A stretch of DNA of 64,000 nucleotides. It comes from an uncultured Bacteroidales bacterium (GTDB lineage Bacteria; Bacteroidota; Bacteroidia; Bacteroidales; UBA932). Where the stretch lies: the NCBI GenBank assembly GCA_900320185.1, contig ONRD01000003.1:1-64000 (forward strand), given 5' to 3'. Positions 8,732 to 18,059 of the stretch are shown piece by piece (the first letter of the stretch is position 1; every line of letters begins with the position of its first letter). Position numbers and translations under genes: made by a program. The notes beneath the pieces are model-generated. The model saw only the letters and a list, made by a program, of their open reading frames with translations, was not told where the DNA came from and ran no database searches.

Positions 8732-9826
8732 ATGAACTATAACCGATACTGTGTAATCATGGCCGGAGGCGCGGCAAACCGCTTCTGGCCCATCAGCAGG
8801 GATGCGAACCCGAAACAGTTCCTGGACATCTACGGACACGGGAAGTCTTTCATAAGGCAGACTTACGAAAGGTTCTCCAGCTTCATCCCGTCAAGGAACA
8901 TCCTGGTCGTCACCCTCAACAAATATGCGGACCTCGTAAGGGAGCAGATTCCCGAAATCCCGGAAGGAAACATCCTCCTGGAGCCCTACAGCCGGAACAC
9001 CGCCCCCTGCCTGGCATATTCGACATATTCCATCATGGCGCGCGACCCCGGCGCAACCATCATCGCCACCCCGGCCGACCACATCATCCGGGATGAAGAC
9101 AACTTCCGGAGCACCATGGAGAAGGTGATGGACTGTGCGGAGAAAAACGATGTGCTGATGACCGTCGGGATCATGCCCGAGCGTCCTGACACTTCCTATG
9201 GCTACATCCAGGTCACGGGGGGCAAAGCGCAGCCATTCTCGGAGACTCCGATCAAGGTCAAGACCTTCACGGAAAAGCCCGACAGGGTCATTGCGGAAGC
9301 ATTCTGCCGCAGCGGGGAATTCTTCTGGAACTCGGGAATATTCGCCTGGAAAGCCTCTGTCATCAAGGATGAGATGGAGCGGTTCATCCCGGACGTGTGC
9401 TCCCTCCTGAAAGGAGTCGGAGCCGTGGCCGGTACCCCGGAGGAGAGCATATTCCTGGAGAAGGCCTACTCGGACTGCCCGAAGGTTTCCATCGACTACG
9501 GAGTGATGGAAAAGACCGGCAAGGCCTGGCTGCTGCCGGGCAATTTCGGCTGGTCCGACATCGACAACTGGGAAGCCCTCTACGAGATGCTGGACAAGAA
9601 AGACCCCGACGGCAATGTCTCCAACACCGCGAACACCTTGTTCGGGATGGACAGCAACAACCTCCTGCTGTCCACCGCCAAGAAGAAGCTCTATGCGGTC
9701 AAGGGACTGGAGAACTACCTTGTGGTGGACACTGAGGACGCCCTCCTGATCTGCCCGAGGGACGAAAAACAGTTCAAGGAGTTCATCTCCGGCCTGGGAA
9801 TGCCCGGTTTCGAGGATTTCCGGTAG
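8732..9826 (+). CDS. manC: Mannose-1-phosphate guanylyltransferase
   Basis: Forms GDP-mannose from mannose 1-phosphate and GTP for glycan synthesis, in the cytoplasm. The nucleotidyltransferase signature MAGGAANRFWPISR is near residues 10-23, followed by PKQFL, a typical ATPADHII motif around 110, and FTEKP near 180. At 364 residues it is the short form: the phosphomannose isomerase domain of bifunctional ManC/AlgA enzymes is absent. It ends before a strong terminator and appears to be transcribed with yraN. Confidence 0.92.
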   Translation: MNYNRYCVIMAGGAANRFWPISRDANPKQFLDIYGHGKSFIRQTYERFSSFIPSRNILVVTLNKYADLVREQIPEIPEGNILLEPYSRNTAPCLAYSTYSIMARDPGATIIATPADHIIRDEDNFRSTMEKVMDCAEKNDVLMTVGIMPERPDTSYGYIQVTGGKAQPFSETPIKVKTFTEKPDRVIAEAFCRSGEFFWNSGIFAWKASVIKDEMERFIPDVCSLLKGVGAVAGTPEESIFLEKAYSDCPKVSIDYGVMEKTGKAWLLPGNFGWSDIDNWEALYEMLDKKDPDGNVSNTANTLFGMDSNNLLLSTAKKKLYAVKGLENYLVVDTEDALLICPRDEKQFKEFISGLGMPGFEDFR

Positions 9827-9843
9827 CAACTCCTGCCAACACT

Positions 9844-9866
9844 CCTCCGTGGAGGTCTCTTTTTTA
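9844..9866 (+). terminator. Intrinsic terminator after the guanylyltransferase
   Basis: A short CCTCC/GGAGG stem with a 2-nt loop is followed by a run of six T, 18 bp after the stop codon. Confidence 0.7.
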
Positions 9867-9904
9867 GCACAAACACCGAAAAAACAATCGCTTGAAACGT
9901 TTTT

Positions 9905-9937
9905 TTTGGTGTTTTGTCTTTTTTTTACATATATTTA
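9905..9937 (+). promoter_or_regulatory. Possible susC promoter
   Basis: TTTG (9905-9908), 21 bp, then TATATTTA (9930-9937), one base off the TANNTTTG consensus. It lies 63 bp before the susC ATG in a T-rich gap. Confidence 0.45.
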
Positions 9938-10000
9938 CCCAATTACTATGGGTTTCTGCTTAATCGCAAGCCTTTTATTTTAACCAAATAACTTTGTTAA

Positions 10001-13000
10001 ATGCTTAAGATTTTCAAGCCAGCCAGCATCATCCTGGCATTGGGACTGGCCATCAGTCCCGCTGTCGCCGCTCCTTCTGCGGAGCAGGCAGTGCCTGAAA
10101 GTGCGCAGCAGCAACGGACCATCTCCGGAAAAGTCGTTGACGCCAACGGCTCTCCGGTTGTGGGAGCCGGAATCCGGATCCAGGGGACCAACACCGGAAC
10201 GGTCTCGACAAACAACGGAACTTTCTCCCTCTCCGGAGTACGCGAAGGTGCCGTCCTGGAATTCTCCTGTGTCGGATTCAAGAGCGTTTCCGTCCCGGCT
10301 TCGCAGGGAATGATCGTAGTCCTCGAAGAAGATACCGAGTTCCTTGACGATGTCGTCGTGGTCGGTTACGGCGCACAGAGGAAAGAAAGCCTCACCGGAG
10401 CCGTTTCTTCCGTCAACGTGAACAAGGCCCTGGAAGGCCGTCCGATCGCTGACGTCGGCCGTGGACTCCAGGGTTCCGCTCCGGGCCTCAATGTCCGCAT
10501 CGGATCGAATGAAGTGGGTTCCGACCCTGTGTTCAGGATCCGCGGACAGGTTGGATCCTACCTGGGAGGTTCGACGCCGCTCATCCTTCTGGACAACGTC
10601 GAGATCCCTTCCATCAACCTGGTCAATCCTGACGACATCGAGTCCATCTCCATCCTGAAGGACGCCGCTTCGGCATCCATCTACGGAGCCAAGGCTGCTT
10701 TCGGTGTCATCCTCATCACTTCGAAGAAGGGCGCCAGGGAAGCTGACAAGGTCAATGTCACATATTCCGGGAACATCGCTTTCCAGAACATGGCAAAAGA
10801 CTATCAGCTGGCCGGCGTCGAAGGCCTGCACTACACTGTAGAGGCCGCCGAGCGCGTCGGTACGACCACTCCGGTCGGAGCATTCTGGCTCATCGACAGG
10901 GCCGGTTACAACGCCGCCAAGGCATGGGTCAAGAAGTACGGCAGCACCCTCGACAAGGATGCCCCGATGACCTATGGACGTGACTGGTACGTGGACGGCT
11001 CGAACAGGAAGATCGGTGTCCGTACCTACGATCCGTACTACTACCTCGTAAGGAAGAACGCTCCTTCCCAGACCCACAACATTTCCGTCTCCGGCAACAA
11101 GGGAAGGACCAACTACAACATCTCCCTCGGCTATCTCGGCCAGAAGGGTATGATGAAGCCCACCGACTACGACGGGTACGTCCGCTACAACGCGAACACC
11201 CGCGTCAACACCCAGATAAACGACTGGCTGGGCGTCCATGCCGGAATGATGTTCACCCGTTCGCAGAAGTCATGGGCATTCGCCACGAACTCCACCACGG
11301 CCGACCCCTGGTACTATGTGTTCCGCTGGGGTCCCACCTATCCCCAGGTCCCTGTCGACGAGTACGGCAACAACGTCAGGAGCGCCGCCTATGAGCTCGC
11401 CACAGCACACAAGGCTACGATCACCACTGTGTATTCCAGCGTCAACGTAGGAACCACGATCACTCCGGTCCGCAACTGGAACATCAATGTCGACTACACC
11501 TACGCCAACAACAACACCCAGGAACTCGATCCCGGTATCACCTACATGGCAGGAAACACCTGGGCTGCAGCCATCAATGCCTTGAAGAACGGAAGCACCT
11601 TCACGGTGAACAACGAGTGGAACGACATAAACAAGCTCGGAAGCGAGATCACCGCAAGGGTCCTCGACGTGTCCAGCTACACCTCGTCCTACGACTCCAT
11701 CTACCAGGATTCGTTCACATCCCAGCGCCAGACCTGGAACATCACCTCCACCTACGACTGGAACATCGCCGACATCCACAAGTTCAACTTCATGCTCGGA
11801 TTCAACGGTGTCGCCTACGACTACACCGGAGTCTGGGGAAAGAGGATGGGACTCCTTGACATCAACAATCCCCAGTTCGCCCTCGCGACCGGAACCCAGA
11901 CTTCCGGAGGAAGCGCTTCATGGAGCTCCACAGCCGGATTCTTCGGCCGCGTGAACTACAACTACAAGGAAAGGTACCTCATCGAGGCCAACCTCCGTTA
12001 CGACGGGTCTTCCAAGTTCCCGGCCCACCTGAAGTGGATGTGGTTCCCTTCAGTCTCCGCAGGATGGCGTGTAAGCCAGGAACCCTGGTGGACTCCCGTC
12101 TCTCCCTATGTCTCCTCACTCAAGCTCAGGGCTTCCTGGGGATCCATCGGAGACCAGACGGTCGCCAGTTCACTGTACATCCCTACTATGGGAGCGGCAG
12201 ACACCTACTATCTGCATAACGGGGCAAGGGACTACACCTTCTCCACTCCCGGACTGGTTGCTTCCGACATCACCTGGCAGGACATCGAGACCATCGACTT
12301 CGGTGTCGACATGACCCTCGCCCAGCAGGTCAACGTGACCTTCGACTGGTACAGGAGGAACACCAACAACATGATCGTCCCCATGGAGGGTGTCGGTTAC
12401 AACCTCGGAGCGACAGCCCCCAACGGCAACTACGGATCCCTCCGCACGGACGGATGGGAACTCTCCATCAACTACGGACACATGTTCAGCAACGGCCTCA
12501 ACATCTCCGCCACAGCCAACCTGGCCGACGCCAAGACCACGATCGTCAAGTACGGAAACGCCAAGGGCATCAACGGATGGTACAACGGCAAGACCTACGG
12601 AGAGATCTGGGGCTACAGGGTAGACAGGCTCTTCCAGAAGGATGACTTCAAGTACGACGAGAACGGCAAACTGATCAAGCTCACCGACAAGTACGGCAAC
12701 TACTACCAGTACGCTGACGGCAAGGAATATGCGACCCAGGGCCGCATCGCTTCAGGCAACCTGATCTCCGGTCCCGGCGACGTCAAGTTCAAGGACCTCG
12801 ACAAGAATGGTGTGATCAACTACGGTTCCAACCTCATCGACGACCATGGAGACCTTGATGTAATCGGAAACACCACTCCGCGCTACGAGTACAGCCTCAG
12901 GCTTGACGCCGACTACAAGGGCTTCGACCTCTCGGTCTTCTTCCAGGGCATCGGGAAGCGTGACATGTGGGGTTCGTCATCCTTGACCCTCCCCGGATTC

Positions 13001-13435
13001 AACACCTCCGACGGTGCCATGGCAGCCACCTTCGCCAACGACTTCTGGTATGAGACCTACGAGGACGGCAAACTGGTCGACTCCAACTACGACGCCTTCT
13101 ACCCGAGGGCTGCCAACACCTCCAACGGTTCTTCGTTCAACATGTGCGTCAACGACAAGTACCTCCTGAACATGGCTTATTTCAGGGTGAAGAACATCAC
13201 CTTCGGCTACACTCTCCCCAAGGTCGTCACCCAGAAGATCAGCATGGAGAGGGCCAGGTTCTATGTCTCTCTCGAGAACTTCTTCACCTTCGACCACCTG
13301 AGAGGTCTCCCTATCGACCCCGAAGAAATCGCTGGTTACTCTTACCTCAACTCGAGCAACTACAACTCGGGCCGTGCCGGACTTGGAACCCCTGCGTTCA
13401 AGACTGCCGCAATCGGTGTTCAGGTTACATTCTAA
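10001..13435 (+). CDS. susC: SusC/RagA-type TonB-linked outer membrane transporter
   Basis: Outer-membrane beta-barrel that imports glycans or peptides using TonB energy, under a SusD lid. The 1,144-residue product has a signal peptide (residues 1 to about 24) and a carboxypeptidase-regulatory-like domain from ISGKVVDANGSPVVGAGI to about 110. The SusC box VVVVGYGAQRKESLTGAVSS (about 118-137) precedes the plug domain, and the barrel ends in a terminal phenylalanine. It is followed 14 bp later by susD. No glycosidase, sulfatase, protease or sensor gene accompanies the pair, so the substrate cannot be inferred. Confidence 0.95.
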   Translation: MLKIFKPASIILALGLAISPAVAAPSAEQAVPESAQQQRTISGKVVDANGSPVVGAGIRIQGTNTGTVSTNNGTFSLSGVREGAVLEFSCVGFKSVSVPASQGMIVVLEEDTEFLDDVVVVGYGAQRKESLTGAVSSVNVNKALEGRPIADVGRGLQGSAPGLNVRIGSNEVGSDPVFRIRGQVGSYLGGSTPLILLDNVEIPSINLVNPDDIESISILKDAASASIYGAKAAFGVILITSKKGAREADKVNVTYSGNIAFQNMAKDYQLAGVEGLHYTVEAAERVGTTTPVGAFWLIDRAGYNAAKAWVKKYGSTLDKDAPMTYGRDWYVDGSNRKIGVRTYDPYYYLVRKNAPSQTHNISVSGNKGRTNYNISLGYLGQKGMMKPTDYDGYVRYNANTRVNTQINDWLGVHAGMMFTRSQKSWAFATNSTTADPWYYVFRWGPTYPQVPVDEYGNNVRSAAYELATAHKATITTVYSSVNVGTTITPVRNWNINVDYTYANNNTQELDPGITYMAGNTWAAAINALKNGSTFTVNNEWNDINKLGSEITARVLDVSSYTSSYDSIYQDSFTSQRQTWNITSTYDWNIADIHKFNFMLGFNGVAYDYTGVWGKRMGLLDINNPQFALATGTQTSGGSASWSSTAGFFGRVNYNYKERYLIEANLRYDGSSKFPAHLKWMWFPSVSAGWRVSQEPWWTPVSPYVSSLKLRASWGSIGDQTVASSLYIPTMGAADTYYLHNGARDYTFSTPGLVASDITWQDIETIDFGVDMTLAQQVNVTFDWYRRNTNNMIVPMEGVGYNLGATAPNGNYGSLRTDGWELSINYGHMFSNGLNISATANLADAKTTIVKYGNAKGINGWYNGKTYGEIWGYRVDRLFQKDDFKYDENGKLIKLTDKYGNYYQYADGKEYATQGRIASGNLISGPGDVKFKDLDKNGVINYGSNLIDDHGDLDVIGNTTPRYEYSLRLDADYKGFDLSVFFQGIGKRDMWGSSSLTLPGFNTSDGAMAATFANDFWYETYEDGKLVDSNYDAFYPRAANTSNGSSFNMCVNDKYLLNMAYFRVKNITFGYTLPKVVTQKISMERARFYVSLENFFTFDHLRGLPIDPEEIAGYSYLNSSNYNSGRAGLGTPAFKTAAIGVQVTF

Positions 13436-13449
13436 ATATCGGATGAATT

Positions 13450-15522
13450 ATGAAAAAGATTTTCAACATATTCTTTATTGCAGTCCTGGCCCTTGCTGCG
13501 GCAAGTTGCAACGACTTTCTCGACAGGGAGTCCAAGACTACGATGGACGACAACAACTACTGGAGCTCCGAAGGCAACCTGAGGCTGTTCGTAAACTCGG
13601 CCTACAACCAGTACTTCTCCGGTTATTCGGACAACTGGGGACAGGTCTATGCCCCGGGAGTCTACAGCAGCGGTGAGTTCAGTGATGACAGGACTACCAC
13701 CGGCACACAGGAGAACATCCTCATCTCGGTCCCTGCCGACAACTGGTACCGGGAAGAACTTACCTACAGGGGATACTGGCTCGCGCGCCGCGGCTCCTCT
13801 CCCTGGAACTTCGCATATGTAAGGAAATGGAACCTCCTCATCGAAAGGCTCGACATGATGAAGGAGAAAGGCGTACTGACGGACGAAGCCTACAACCACT
13901 GGATGGGTATCGCCCGCTTCTTCAGGGGCTTCGAATACAGCCGCCTGGTGGAATCCTTCGGGGACGTTCCCTACTATGACAAGCCTCTGAGCGCCGAAGA
14001 CCTCGAACAGCAGTTCGCTCCCAGGATACCAAGGGTCGACGTGATGAAGAAAGTCATGGAAGACTTCGATTTCGCCATGGCCAACGTCAGGGAGAATGAC
14101 GGTACCGACTACGTCAACAGGTATGTAGTGGGTGTCGTAGCTTCCCGCTGCCTGCTCTTCGAAGGGACATGGTACATCTACCACAAGAACGATGAGGCCA
14201 TGAAGACCAATTCCAACGTGGACGCCGCAGCCAAGCAGTTCCTCGAGAAGGCACGTGACTATGCGGCCGTAGTCGTCAACTCCGGGAAATTCAAGTTCGA
14301 CACGGACTTCCGCACCCTGTTCGGCACTCTCTACAAGAGACCTGCCAGCAACGAGATTCTGCTCTACAGGGCTTACAACAAGTCCGTCTACAATTCCGCC
14401 CAGCACTGCATCGCTTCCTACTCCAACGGAGACGAGAGCCAGACCTGCGCAGGCAACCTCAGCACCCTCAAGGCCTGGATCTGCCAGGATGGAAAGCCTT
14501 ACGCCACCTCGGAGGTCAAGAACGTGAAGAGCTGGAGGCTCCAGGACATGGTCACCACGAGGGATCCCCGTTTCGAGGCCACCTTCTGGGACGAACCCAA
14601 GGCAAGCGCCACCGGACTGTACTGCGAGAAGTTCATCGACAGGGAAGGTCCTACCTATTCCTACAACGGGAAGACCCGCCCCACCTACTATGCTTCCTGT
14701 ACCAACGAGAACGGCTATCCCTGCATCCGCTACTCAGAGGCCGTCCTCAACTGGATCGAAGCCATTGCCGAGCTTGCCAGCAAGTTCGGAGGTGCAGCCG
14801 TCACCCAGGATGATCTCGACAAGTCCATCAACGCCATCAGGCAGAGGCCTCTTGACGATGAAGCGGTCGCAAAGGGCGTGAAGAAGACTGCCCCCCTGCA
14901 GCTTGCAGACGCAAAGAGCGAGAACTTCGACCCTGAAAGGAAGTCCGCCGCCCAGCAGACCACCCTCGGCTACAAGACCACCGGGTTCGTGGATCCCATC
15001 ATCTGGGAAATCCGCCGTGAGCGCCGCATGGAATTCTTCATGGAGCAGTACAGGGTTCTCGACATCCGCCGCTGGGGACAGCTTGAGCTCATGCTCGGAG
15101 AAAACAACCCCGACCTTCTCGTCGGCGGTTACGTGGAGCTGGACCTTGCAGCCACCCTTACCGAAAAACAGGCAGCGGAACTCCACAGGGAGCCTCAGAC
15201 CACAAACCTGAAGAAGTCCCTCGACAACGTCGGCTACAATCTACTTACCGAAGCCAACTCCGGAAAGGTGAGCATCCGTCCCATCGTGGGCTACAATGCC
15301 GACGGAACGATAATCCTCGGAGAGAGGACCTTCTTCCAGGTGGAGGCTGACGGAAGTTCCAACTACGCCGAGATGCGCGGCTTCCTCGTCCCGATGAGCA
15401 TCGCCGACCGCGACCCCAGGAACGTGGATGTGAGGAACTACCTCGAGCCCGTCTGCACCCAGGTCATCGACCAGTACAAGGAAAAGGACCGCACCATCAC
15501 CCAGAATCCTGGATGGGAGTAG
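13450..15522 (+). CDS. susD: SusD/RagB-type surface lipoprotein
   Basis: Substrate-binding lid for the SusC transporter, anchored in the outer membrane. The lipoprotein signal MKKIFNIFFIAVLALAAASC puts the acylated cysteine at residue 20. The SusD N-terminal pattern FLDRESKTTMDDNNYWSSEG follows, with four-helix TPR-like repeats and the C-terminal IRRERRMEFFMEQYRVLDIR segment near residue 520 that marks the family. At 690 residues it is longer than many SusD proteins. Expressed with susC and closed by a strong terminator. Confidence 0.94.
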   Translation: MKKIFNIFFIAVLALAAASCNDFLDRESKTTMDDNNYWSSEGNLRLFVNSAYNQYFSGYSDNWGQVYAPGVYSSGEFSDDRTTTGTQENILISVPADNWYREELTYRGYWLARRGSSPWNFAYVRKWNLLIERLDMMKEKGVLTDEAYNHWMGIARFFRGFEYSRLVESFGDVPYYDKPLSAEDLEQQFAPRIPRVDVMKKVMEDFDFAMANVRENDGTDYVNRYVVGVVASRCLLFEGTWYIYHKNDEAMKTNSNVDAAAKQFLEKARDYAAVVVNSGKFKFDTDFRTLFGTLYKRPASNEILLYRAYNKSVYNSAQHCIASYSNGDESQTCAGNLSTLKAWICQDGKPYATSEVKNVKSWRLQDMVTTRDPRFEATFWDEPKASATGLYCEKFIDREGPTYSYNGKTRPTYYASCTNENGYPCIRYSEAVLNWIEAIAELASKFGGAAVTQDDLDKSINAIRQRPLDDEAVAKGVKKTAPLQLADAKSENFDPERKSAAQQTTLGYKTTGFVDPIIWEIRRERRMEFFMEQYRVLDIRRWGQLELMLGENNPDLLVGGYVELDLAATLTEKQAAELHREPQTTNLKKSLDNVGYNLLTEANSGKVSIRPIVGYNADGTIILGERTFFQVEADGSSNYAEMRGFLVPMSIADRDPRNVDVRNYLEPVCTQVIDQYKEKDRTITQNPGWE

Positions 15523-15539
15523 AATCCATTCCTGAATAA

Positions 15540-15582
15540 AAAGGAGGGCGGCCGATAGCGTATCGGTCGCCTTCTTTTTTTT
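15540..15582 (+). terminator. Terminator of the susCD operon
   Basis: GGCGGCCGATA and TATCGGTCGCC form an 11-bp stem followed by a run of eight T. It lies 18 bp after the susD stop. The stem core matches the terminator at 651-683. Confidence 0.88.
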
Positions 15583-15584
15583 CA

Positions 15585-15840
15585 GCGCCGCCAGGCCGTG
15601 AGGGGATGGAGATGGATGTGCATGGACAGTAGCAAGCGGTGTTGTCCTGAGGACCCTGGCCACCCGCGGCCGTAAGCGGGGGGCACCGCGCCGCCAGGCG
15701 TGGGGGGATGGAGCGGATGTTTGCAGGGTCGCATGCGGTGTTGTCCTGGGGACCCTGGCCACCCGCGGCCGTAAGCGGGTACCCGCAAGCGAAGCGCAGC
15801 GGGGGGGATGGAGCGAAGCGGAAGGTCCTCAGTACAATAC
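15585..15840. repeat. GC-rich intergenic tandem repeat, unit about 103 bp
   Basis: Two units begin with GCGCCGCCAGGC at 15585 and 15688, each ending in the conserved segment GGACCCTGGCCACCCGCGGC-CGTAAGCGGG. A third partial unit (GGGGGGATGGAG) runs on to about 15840. A diverged inverted copy lies at 43783-43853 and a fragment near 498-525. The 103-bp period is not a multiple of three and no frame is preserved, so it is non-coding. Confidence 0.75.
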
Positions 15841-15924
15841 CGCTTGAGACAACTACGTCAACCAGAAAACAAGGATGTACAGGCCGCGGAAGAAACACCG
15901 CCCCGCCGCCGGAGCAAGAGCCTC

Positions 15925-16998
15925 TCATTCGAACATTTCCGTCGCCTGGCGGAACAGTTCGTCGATGACCTCCTGGTCAGGAACAGCCTGAGGCGGTTTT
16001 TCCTGAGAGGAACTGCCCTTGGAAGGCACCGCCTTTCCGGAACCTTTCCGGGAGACAGGCTGCAGGGAAGAGGCCCGGACGGAAGAATCCGAAACTTCCG
16101 TCGACGTGGAATCTTCTACAGGCACGGCCGGAGCAACGGCAACCGTATCCGTCACATCAGAAGCCGGAACCTCTGATTTTTTTGAACCTGACTGAACCTT
16201 GTCGAACAGAGGAATCAAAGCCATCAGGGCAATAAGGAATATGAACAGGAAACCCTGAAACACAAAGCCCTTGGCCTTGAGGGCCTCAGCCACTTCCTGC
16301 GCGGAAGAATACCGCCTTTCGGGATGGGACGAACAAAGACGCCTTGCCACCCTCGAGCATTTCCTTGAAGGAAAAAGGGACAGCACCATACCGAGGGAGT
16401 ACAAGTCGCTCCTGACGGTAGCCTTCCCCCCGGCACGAACCTCCGGAGCGGCATAGGCAAGGGTCCCGGCCGGAATCTTAAGGACGGAAGAAGAGTCCGA
16501 ATCAGACACTCCGAAATCGATGATCTTGACATTGTCACCGTTGTAGGTAACAAGGATATTGGTAGGTTTCAAGTCCTTGTGCAGCACCTGTTTGGCGTGC
16601 ATGTACGAAAGGGCGTCGCAAATCTCCGCCGCTATCTTGTCACAGACCGCCCTCTCCTGTTTCTTCTCCGAAAGGAACTCCTTCAGTGTACGCCCGTCCA
16701 CCCATTCCATCTCAATGCAGGAACCAAGTTGCGGATCCGTAAGGAAAGAGTAGTATTCGCAGATATTCCTGTGGGACAGGGAATACCCAGTCTCGAATTC
16801 CTTCCGAAGGAGGCTCTCGTACAGCGGCAGCCCGCGATATTCCTTCTTCAGGCACTTCAGCACACGGAACCTGCCGGAGCGGTCATAACGCCAGATCTCG
16901 CAGTATCCCTGTGAGGATCCGCCTATCCTTTCCCTTGCCTTGCCTGGATCAAGGGTGCTGACTGTGGGTACGTCGAAGAACTCTGAGGACTCTTCCAT
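15925..16998 (-). CDS. Membrane-anchored Ser/Thr protein kinase (Hanks type)
   Basis: Phosphorylates proteins on Ser/Thr in the cytoplasm; targets unknown. The 357-residue product has the kinase lobes at residues 22-245: a glycine loop around GGSSQG, the ATP lysine K48 in VLKCL, HKDLKPTN at 140-147, DFG at 161-163 and APE at 184-186. One membrane helix (about 249-265) is followed by a roughly 90-residue extracytoplasmic Ser/Thr/Pro-rich tail with no PASTA repeat. The open frame runs further upstream, but the ATG at 16998 starts the kinase homology and avoids overlapping the divergent gene at 17036. Only 37 bp separate the two starts, hinting at shared control. Confidence 0.88.
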   Translation of the reverse strand: MEESSEFFDVPTVSTLDPGKARERIGGSSQGYCEIWRYDRSGRFRVLKCLKKEYRGLPLYESLLRKEFETGYSLSHRNICEYYSFLTDPQLGSCIEMEWVDGRTLKEFLSEKKQERAVCDKIAAEICDALSYMHAKQVLHKDLKPTNILVTYNGDNVKIIDFGVSDSDSSSVLKIPAGTLAYAAPEVRAGGKATVRSDLYSLGMVLSLFPSRKCSRVARRLCSSHPERRYSSAQEVAEALKAKGFVFQGFLFIFLIALMALIPLFDKVQSGSKKSEVPASDVTDTVAVAPAVPVEDSTSTEVSDSSVRASSLQPVSRKGSGKAVPSKGSSSQEKPPQAVPDQEVIDELFRQATEMFE

Positions 16999-17021
16999 AC
17001 CGAAATATCTGCATTTTTCCC

Positions 17022-17029
17022 TAAATTTG
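17022..17029 (+). promoter_or_regulatory. -7 box placed 6 nt before a start codon
   Basis: TAAATTTG ends 6 nt before the ATG at 17036. A start site at the usual distance would give an mRNA with almost no leader. No clear -33 element is seen. Confidence 0.55.
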
Positions 17030-17035
17030 CAATAG

Positions 17036-18052
17036 ATGCGAACGTTCCTGCCATACCTCATCTGCGCCACTTTGCTTCTGTCCAAAGCCTTTACGGTCTC
17101 AGCCCAGACCGACAACATGGAAAAGGCGCTGGACAGGTATGAAGCCATCTGCGAAGATTGCATCGCCCTGAAGGAACGCTCAATGAAAGGAGAGGCTGTC
17201 TCTTCGGAAGAACTCCTGTCGCTGCTGGAGCAAGTCAAAATGCTCAAGTCGACCATCCAGCAAGGTTCCGGCAAGATGACTCCGTCCCAGAAAAAACGCT
17301 TCGAAAAGATCCGCCAGAGGTACTCGGATGCCTTCTCCACAGACCGTGGCAAGGATGCAGAGGGAGATGAAGCCTTGGCCAAAGGTCAGGGACAAGGAGG
17401 GTCCGGCCGGAAAGCGACGGAGGCCATGGATGGGTCCTCCGCGCTCTCGACACTCCCCTTTCCTCCCCTTCACACTGGCGTACGGCCTCTGGAAAAAACC
17501 CTCAGGCAGATGGTTCCGGCCCTGCGGCATCAAGGCGAAGGCAAGGATTCCGGCATCCCTTCCGCAAAGGCTGACGCCGCCCGGGGAGCATTCACGGGGG
17601 TCCTGGCTCTCGGAGGCTGGGAACAAGGGATATTCACCGGCGGTGGGATGTTCGCCATGTGTTTCGGCAAGGCCGGGTTCTACGTCAAGGGAAAAACTGA
17701 TTTCAAGCACCGTTCCTACGACTACACCTGCTCCGGCAACGGCACCACAGCCTCCGGTTTCATCTGGACAAGCGGCAAGTCTATCCGTTCGGCTTGGAGC
17801 GTAAGCGCAGGCGGCATCGTTCCCCTCGGCGGCCCGTTCAGCCTCTACGCAGGCCCCCTCTACGGCAGCCGAAGCACCCTTTGGGAAGATTGGGAAGGCA
17901 GATGGGCAAAGGTTGAAGACTATTCAGCCAAGGGACCTGGTGCTGACGCAGGAATCCTTTTCAGGAAAGGACGTTTCATCGCCGAGGCCGGCGCAGGCAC
18001 TGTAATGTTCAGGACGGTTTCCCTGGAAATCGGCCTGGGAATATGCTTCTAG
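17036..18052 (+). CDS. Exported protein with coiled-coil and outer-membrane-like barrel
   Basis: Not recognised as a named family. A signal peptide MRTFLPYLICATLLLSKAFTVSAQ would be cut near residue 24. Residues 28-105 are helical and charged (coiled-coil-like), then comes a low-complexity linker. From about 185 onward alternating strands rich in glycine and aromatics end in a C-terminal phenylalanine, as in outer-membrane beta-barrels. Divergent from the kinase gene with only 37 bp between them, so the pair may work together; that is inference. No paralogue is visible in this window. Confidence 0.6.
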   Translation: MRTFLPYLICATLLLSKAFTVSAQTDNMEKALDRYEAICEDCIALKERSMKGEAVSSEELLSLLEQVKMLKSTIQQGSGKMTPSQKKRFEKIRQRYSDAFSTDRGKDAEGDEALAKGQGQGGSGRKATEAMDGSSALSTLPFPPLHTGVRPLEKTLRQMVPALRHQGEGKDSGIPSAKADAARGAFTGVLALGGWEQGIFTGGGMFAMCFGKAGFYVKGKTDFKHRSYDYTCSGNGTTASGFIWTSGKSIRSAWSVSAGGIVPLGGPFSLYAGPLYGSRSTLWEDWEGRWAKVEDYSAKGPGADAGILFRKGRFIAEAGAGTVMFRTVSLEIGLGICF

Positions 18053-18059
18053 GGCTGCG

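Noticed and set aside
9989-9996. TAACTTTG just before susC as its promoter
   Set aside because: It would place the start site inside the coding sequence; TATATTTA at 9930-9937 is at a more sensible distance.
15582-15928. Minus-strand frames with repeated AYGRGWPGS-type segments
   Set aside because: They arise from the 103-bp non-coding repeat; the period is not a multiple of three, so the similarity falls in different frames.
17001-17382. N-terminal extension of the kinase to 17382
   Set aside because: It overlaps the divergent exported-protein gene and has no homology before the ATG at 16998.
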